15,116 nt of DNA from Nitrospirota bacterium (lineage in GTDB: Bacteria > Nitrospirota > Thermodesulfovibrionia > Thermodesulfovibrionales > JdFR-86), in contig DAOUWH010000005.1 of NCBI GenBank assembly GCA_030667205.1, positions 1 through 15,116 on the forward strand, read 5' to 3'. A program made the position numbers and the translations under genes. How positions within the stretch are numbered: position 1 is the stretch's first letter; each line of letters begins with the position of its first letter. A model generated the notes under the pieces. It was not told the DNA's origin. It saw only the letters and a program-made list of their open reading frames with translations, and searched no databases. Shown piece after piece: positions 14,384-15,116 of this stretch.

Positions 14384-14767
14384 TTACTTTTTCTGCTTCC
14401 GGGCCCTGCGGCGCTTGAGGCGGCGGCGCTCTTTTTCCATGTACTGTTCGAGTTCCTCGGGGGTCTCGAAGAAGGTGTCGTACCAGTCTATGAAGCGCTC
14501 GCAGTCAGGCGGGTTGTGCCTTCTGCAGGTGTCGGGCCTGCTTTCATACCTGGTGCACAGGCCGTTGTCGCCAAGATAACCACACCGGCCCTCCACAAAC
14601 AGGTGCCACCTCTTATTGAGGATGTAGACCCCCACGTTCTCATACTGGAGCTTCCACGTCAGAATCTCAACGTCTTCTTTGTCCCTGGGCTTTTTTATGT
14701 CGATGGTAAGGCCTTCGCAACAGAGGGCCGGGCATGAAGCGCACTCGCTCTTGGTGGTCTCTTTCAT
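14384..14767 (-). CDS. YkgJ-family cysteine cluster protein
   Basis: A 127-residue cytoplasmic protein with eight Cys: 9, 12, 16, 17 (CASCPALCC), 62, 71, 81 and 89. CxxCxxxCC followed by RCGYL-NGLC-RP-TCRR is the YkgJ/CxxCxxCC pattern, described as a putative zinc or iron chelating domain; the biochemical role is not established. The C-terminus (~107-127, KERRRLKRRRARKQKK) is very basic, suggesting nucleic-acid or ribosome contact. The start codon follows GGGA by about 10 nt, a moderate ribosome site. It faces the RNase J gene divergently across about 160 bp. Confidence 0.88.
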   Translation of the reverse strand: MKETTKSECASCPALCCEGLTIDIKKPRDKEDVEILTWKLQYENVGVYILNKRWHLFVEGRCGYLGDNGLCTRYESRPDTCRRHNPPDCERFIDWYDTFFETPEELEQYMEKERRRLKRRRARKQKK

Positions 14768-14811
14768 AAGTGATTTTCCCTTTTCTTTAATATTGTTTAA
14801 TGCAGCCTTTA

Positions 14812-14817
14812 ATTATA
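14812..14817 (-). promoter_or_regulatory. Putative -10 of the YkgJ-family gene
   Basis: On the minus strand a perfect TATAAT lies 44 nt upstream of the ATG; the -35 region is only weakly matched (TTTAAA, 18 bp away at 14836-14841). Confidence 0.45.
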
Positions 14818-14883
14818 ACAGGGAATGCGGTCGGATTTAAACTAACGCGGCGGTTATACAGCTAAATCCCCATGCCGGAAATG

Positions 14884-14892
14884 TGCTAAAAT
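14884..14892 (+). promoter_or_regulatory. Possible extended -10 promoter of the RNase J gene
   Basis: TGCTAAAAT reads as an extended -10 (TG, one base, then TAAAAT at 14887-14892), 35 nt before the ATG, with no clear -35. A perfect TATAAT at 14920-14925 is only 2 nt from the ATG and so is too close to serve this start. Confidence 0.3.
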
Positions 14893-14927
14893 ATCACAGG
14901 CCTAATCAGGACTCACATTTATAATTG

Positions 14928-15116
14928 ATGGACAAAAAACTCTCTGTAATCCCACTTGGCGGGGTCGAGGAGGTCGGTCTCAACATGACCGTCCTTGAGT
15001 ACGGCGATGACATCATAGTCATCGACGCCGGGCTGATGTTCCCGGAGGAGGACATGCTCGGCGTGGACTTCGTCATCCCCGACTTTACGTACATCCTCGA
15101 GAACAAGGAAAGGGTA
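14928..15116 (+). CDS. rnj: Ribonuclease J, N-terminal part (3' end outside window)
   Basis: The 63 visible residues match the beginning of the metallo-beta-lactamase domain of RNase J, a 5'-3' exo- and endoribonuclease in mRNA decay and rRNA maturation: SVIPLGGVEEVGLNMTVLEY, DDIIVIDAGLMFPEEDMLGVD, FVIPDFTYI. The zinc-binding HxHxDH motif lies further downstream and is not in the window. The ATG is set by the family start; TTG just before it is in frame. No good Shine-Dalgarno is present at normal spacing (AGGA is 16 nt away). Confidence 0.9.
   Translation, partial: MDKKLSVIPLGGVEEVGLNMTVLEYGDDIIVIDAGLMFPEEDMLGVDFVIPDFTYILENKERV

Noticed and set aside
14920..14925. Perfect TATAAT before the RNase J start
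   Set aside because: It ends 2 nt before the ATG, so transcription from it would begin inside the coding sequence; it is more likely chance unless the real start is later.

Overview
The window reads as a moderately GC-rich chromosomal segment from an anaerobic, Gram-negative-type bacterium that probably uses the Wood-Ljungdahl pathway. The reasons are a selenocysteine-containing formate dehydrogenase with NuoE/NuoF-like partners, formate-tetrahydrofolate ligase in the same transcription unit, two SPII lipoproteins, a Cys-motif PAS sensor kinase and an RNase J. Nitrospirota or Desulfobacterota-like lineages would fit. The phylum is an inference from gene content; nothing in the window fixes it.

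Left part (1-5371). A 5'-truncated PAS-PAS histidine kinase is on the + strand, followed by a 42-codon remnant that looks like the tail of a receiver domain. The next genes are on the - strand: the trans-translation pair smpB and ssrA (tmRNA), with a good ssrA promoter overlapping the end of smpB; a small unknown gene; a lipoprotein with an LptM/YifL-like N-terminus and three fibronectin-III-like domains; and argH, whose stop overlaps the TTG start of that lipoprotein.

Centre (5372-12831). A divergent promoter region separates argH from a five-gene + strand operon: nuoE-like, nuoF-like (with an extra N-terminal thioredoxin-like domain and a C-terminal 2[4Fe-4S] domain), fdhF, a stand-alone cyclic-nucleotide-binding-fold protein, and fhs. 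fdhF is one 888-residue selenoprotein. The in-frame TGA at 8873-8875 sits in the conserved Sec-His active-site context and is followed by a bacterial SECIS hairpin at the right distance. Together the operon would interconvert CO2 and formate using NAD(H), possibly with ferredoxin, and feed formate into formyl-tetrahydrofolate. It ends at a perfect 14-bp hairpin that also suits the convergent gene.

Right part (12852-15116). On the - strand lie a MORN-repeat lipoprotein (two blocks of repeats around a Pro/Ala-rich linker) and a YkgJ-family cysteine-cluster protein. The MORN gene is preceded by an apparent 17-codon leader ORF, and its Shine-Dalgarno lies in the loop of a perfect 9-bp hairpin. 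The window ends inside the start of an RNase J gene on the + strand.

No insertion sequence, CRISPR array, tRNA gene or rRNA gene was seen. The parts most worth follow-up are the selenocysteine decoding site, the leader-ORF/hairpin before the MORN gene, the receiver remnant after the kinase, the paired Cys motif in both PAS domains, and the LptM-FN3 lipoprotein.
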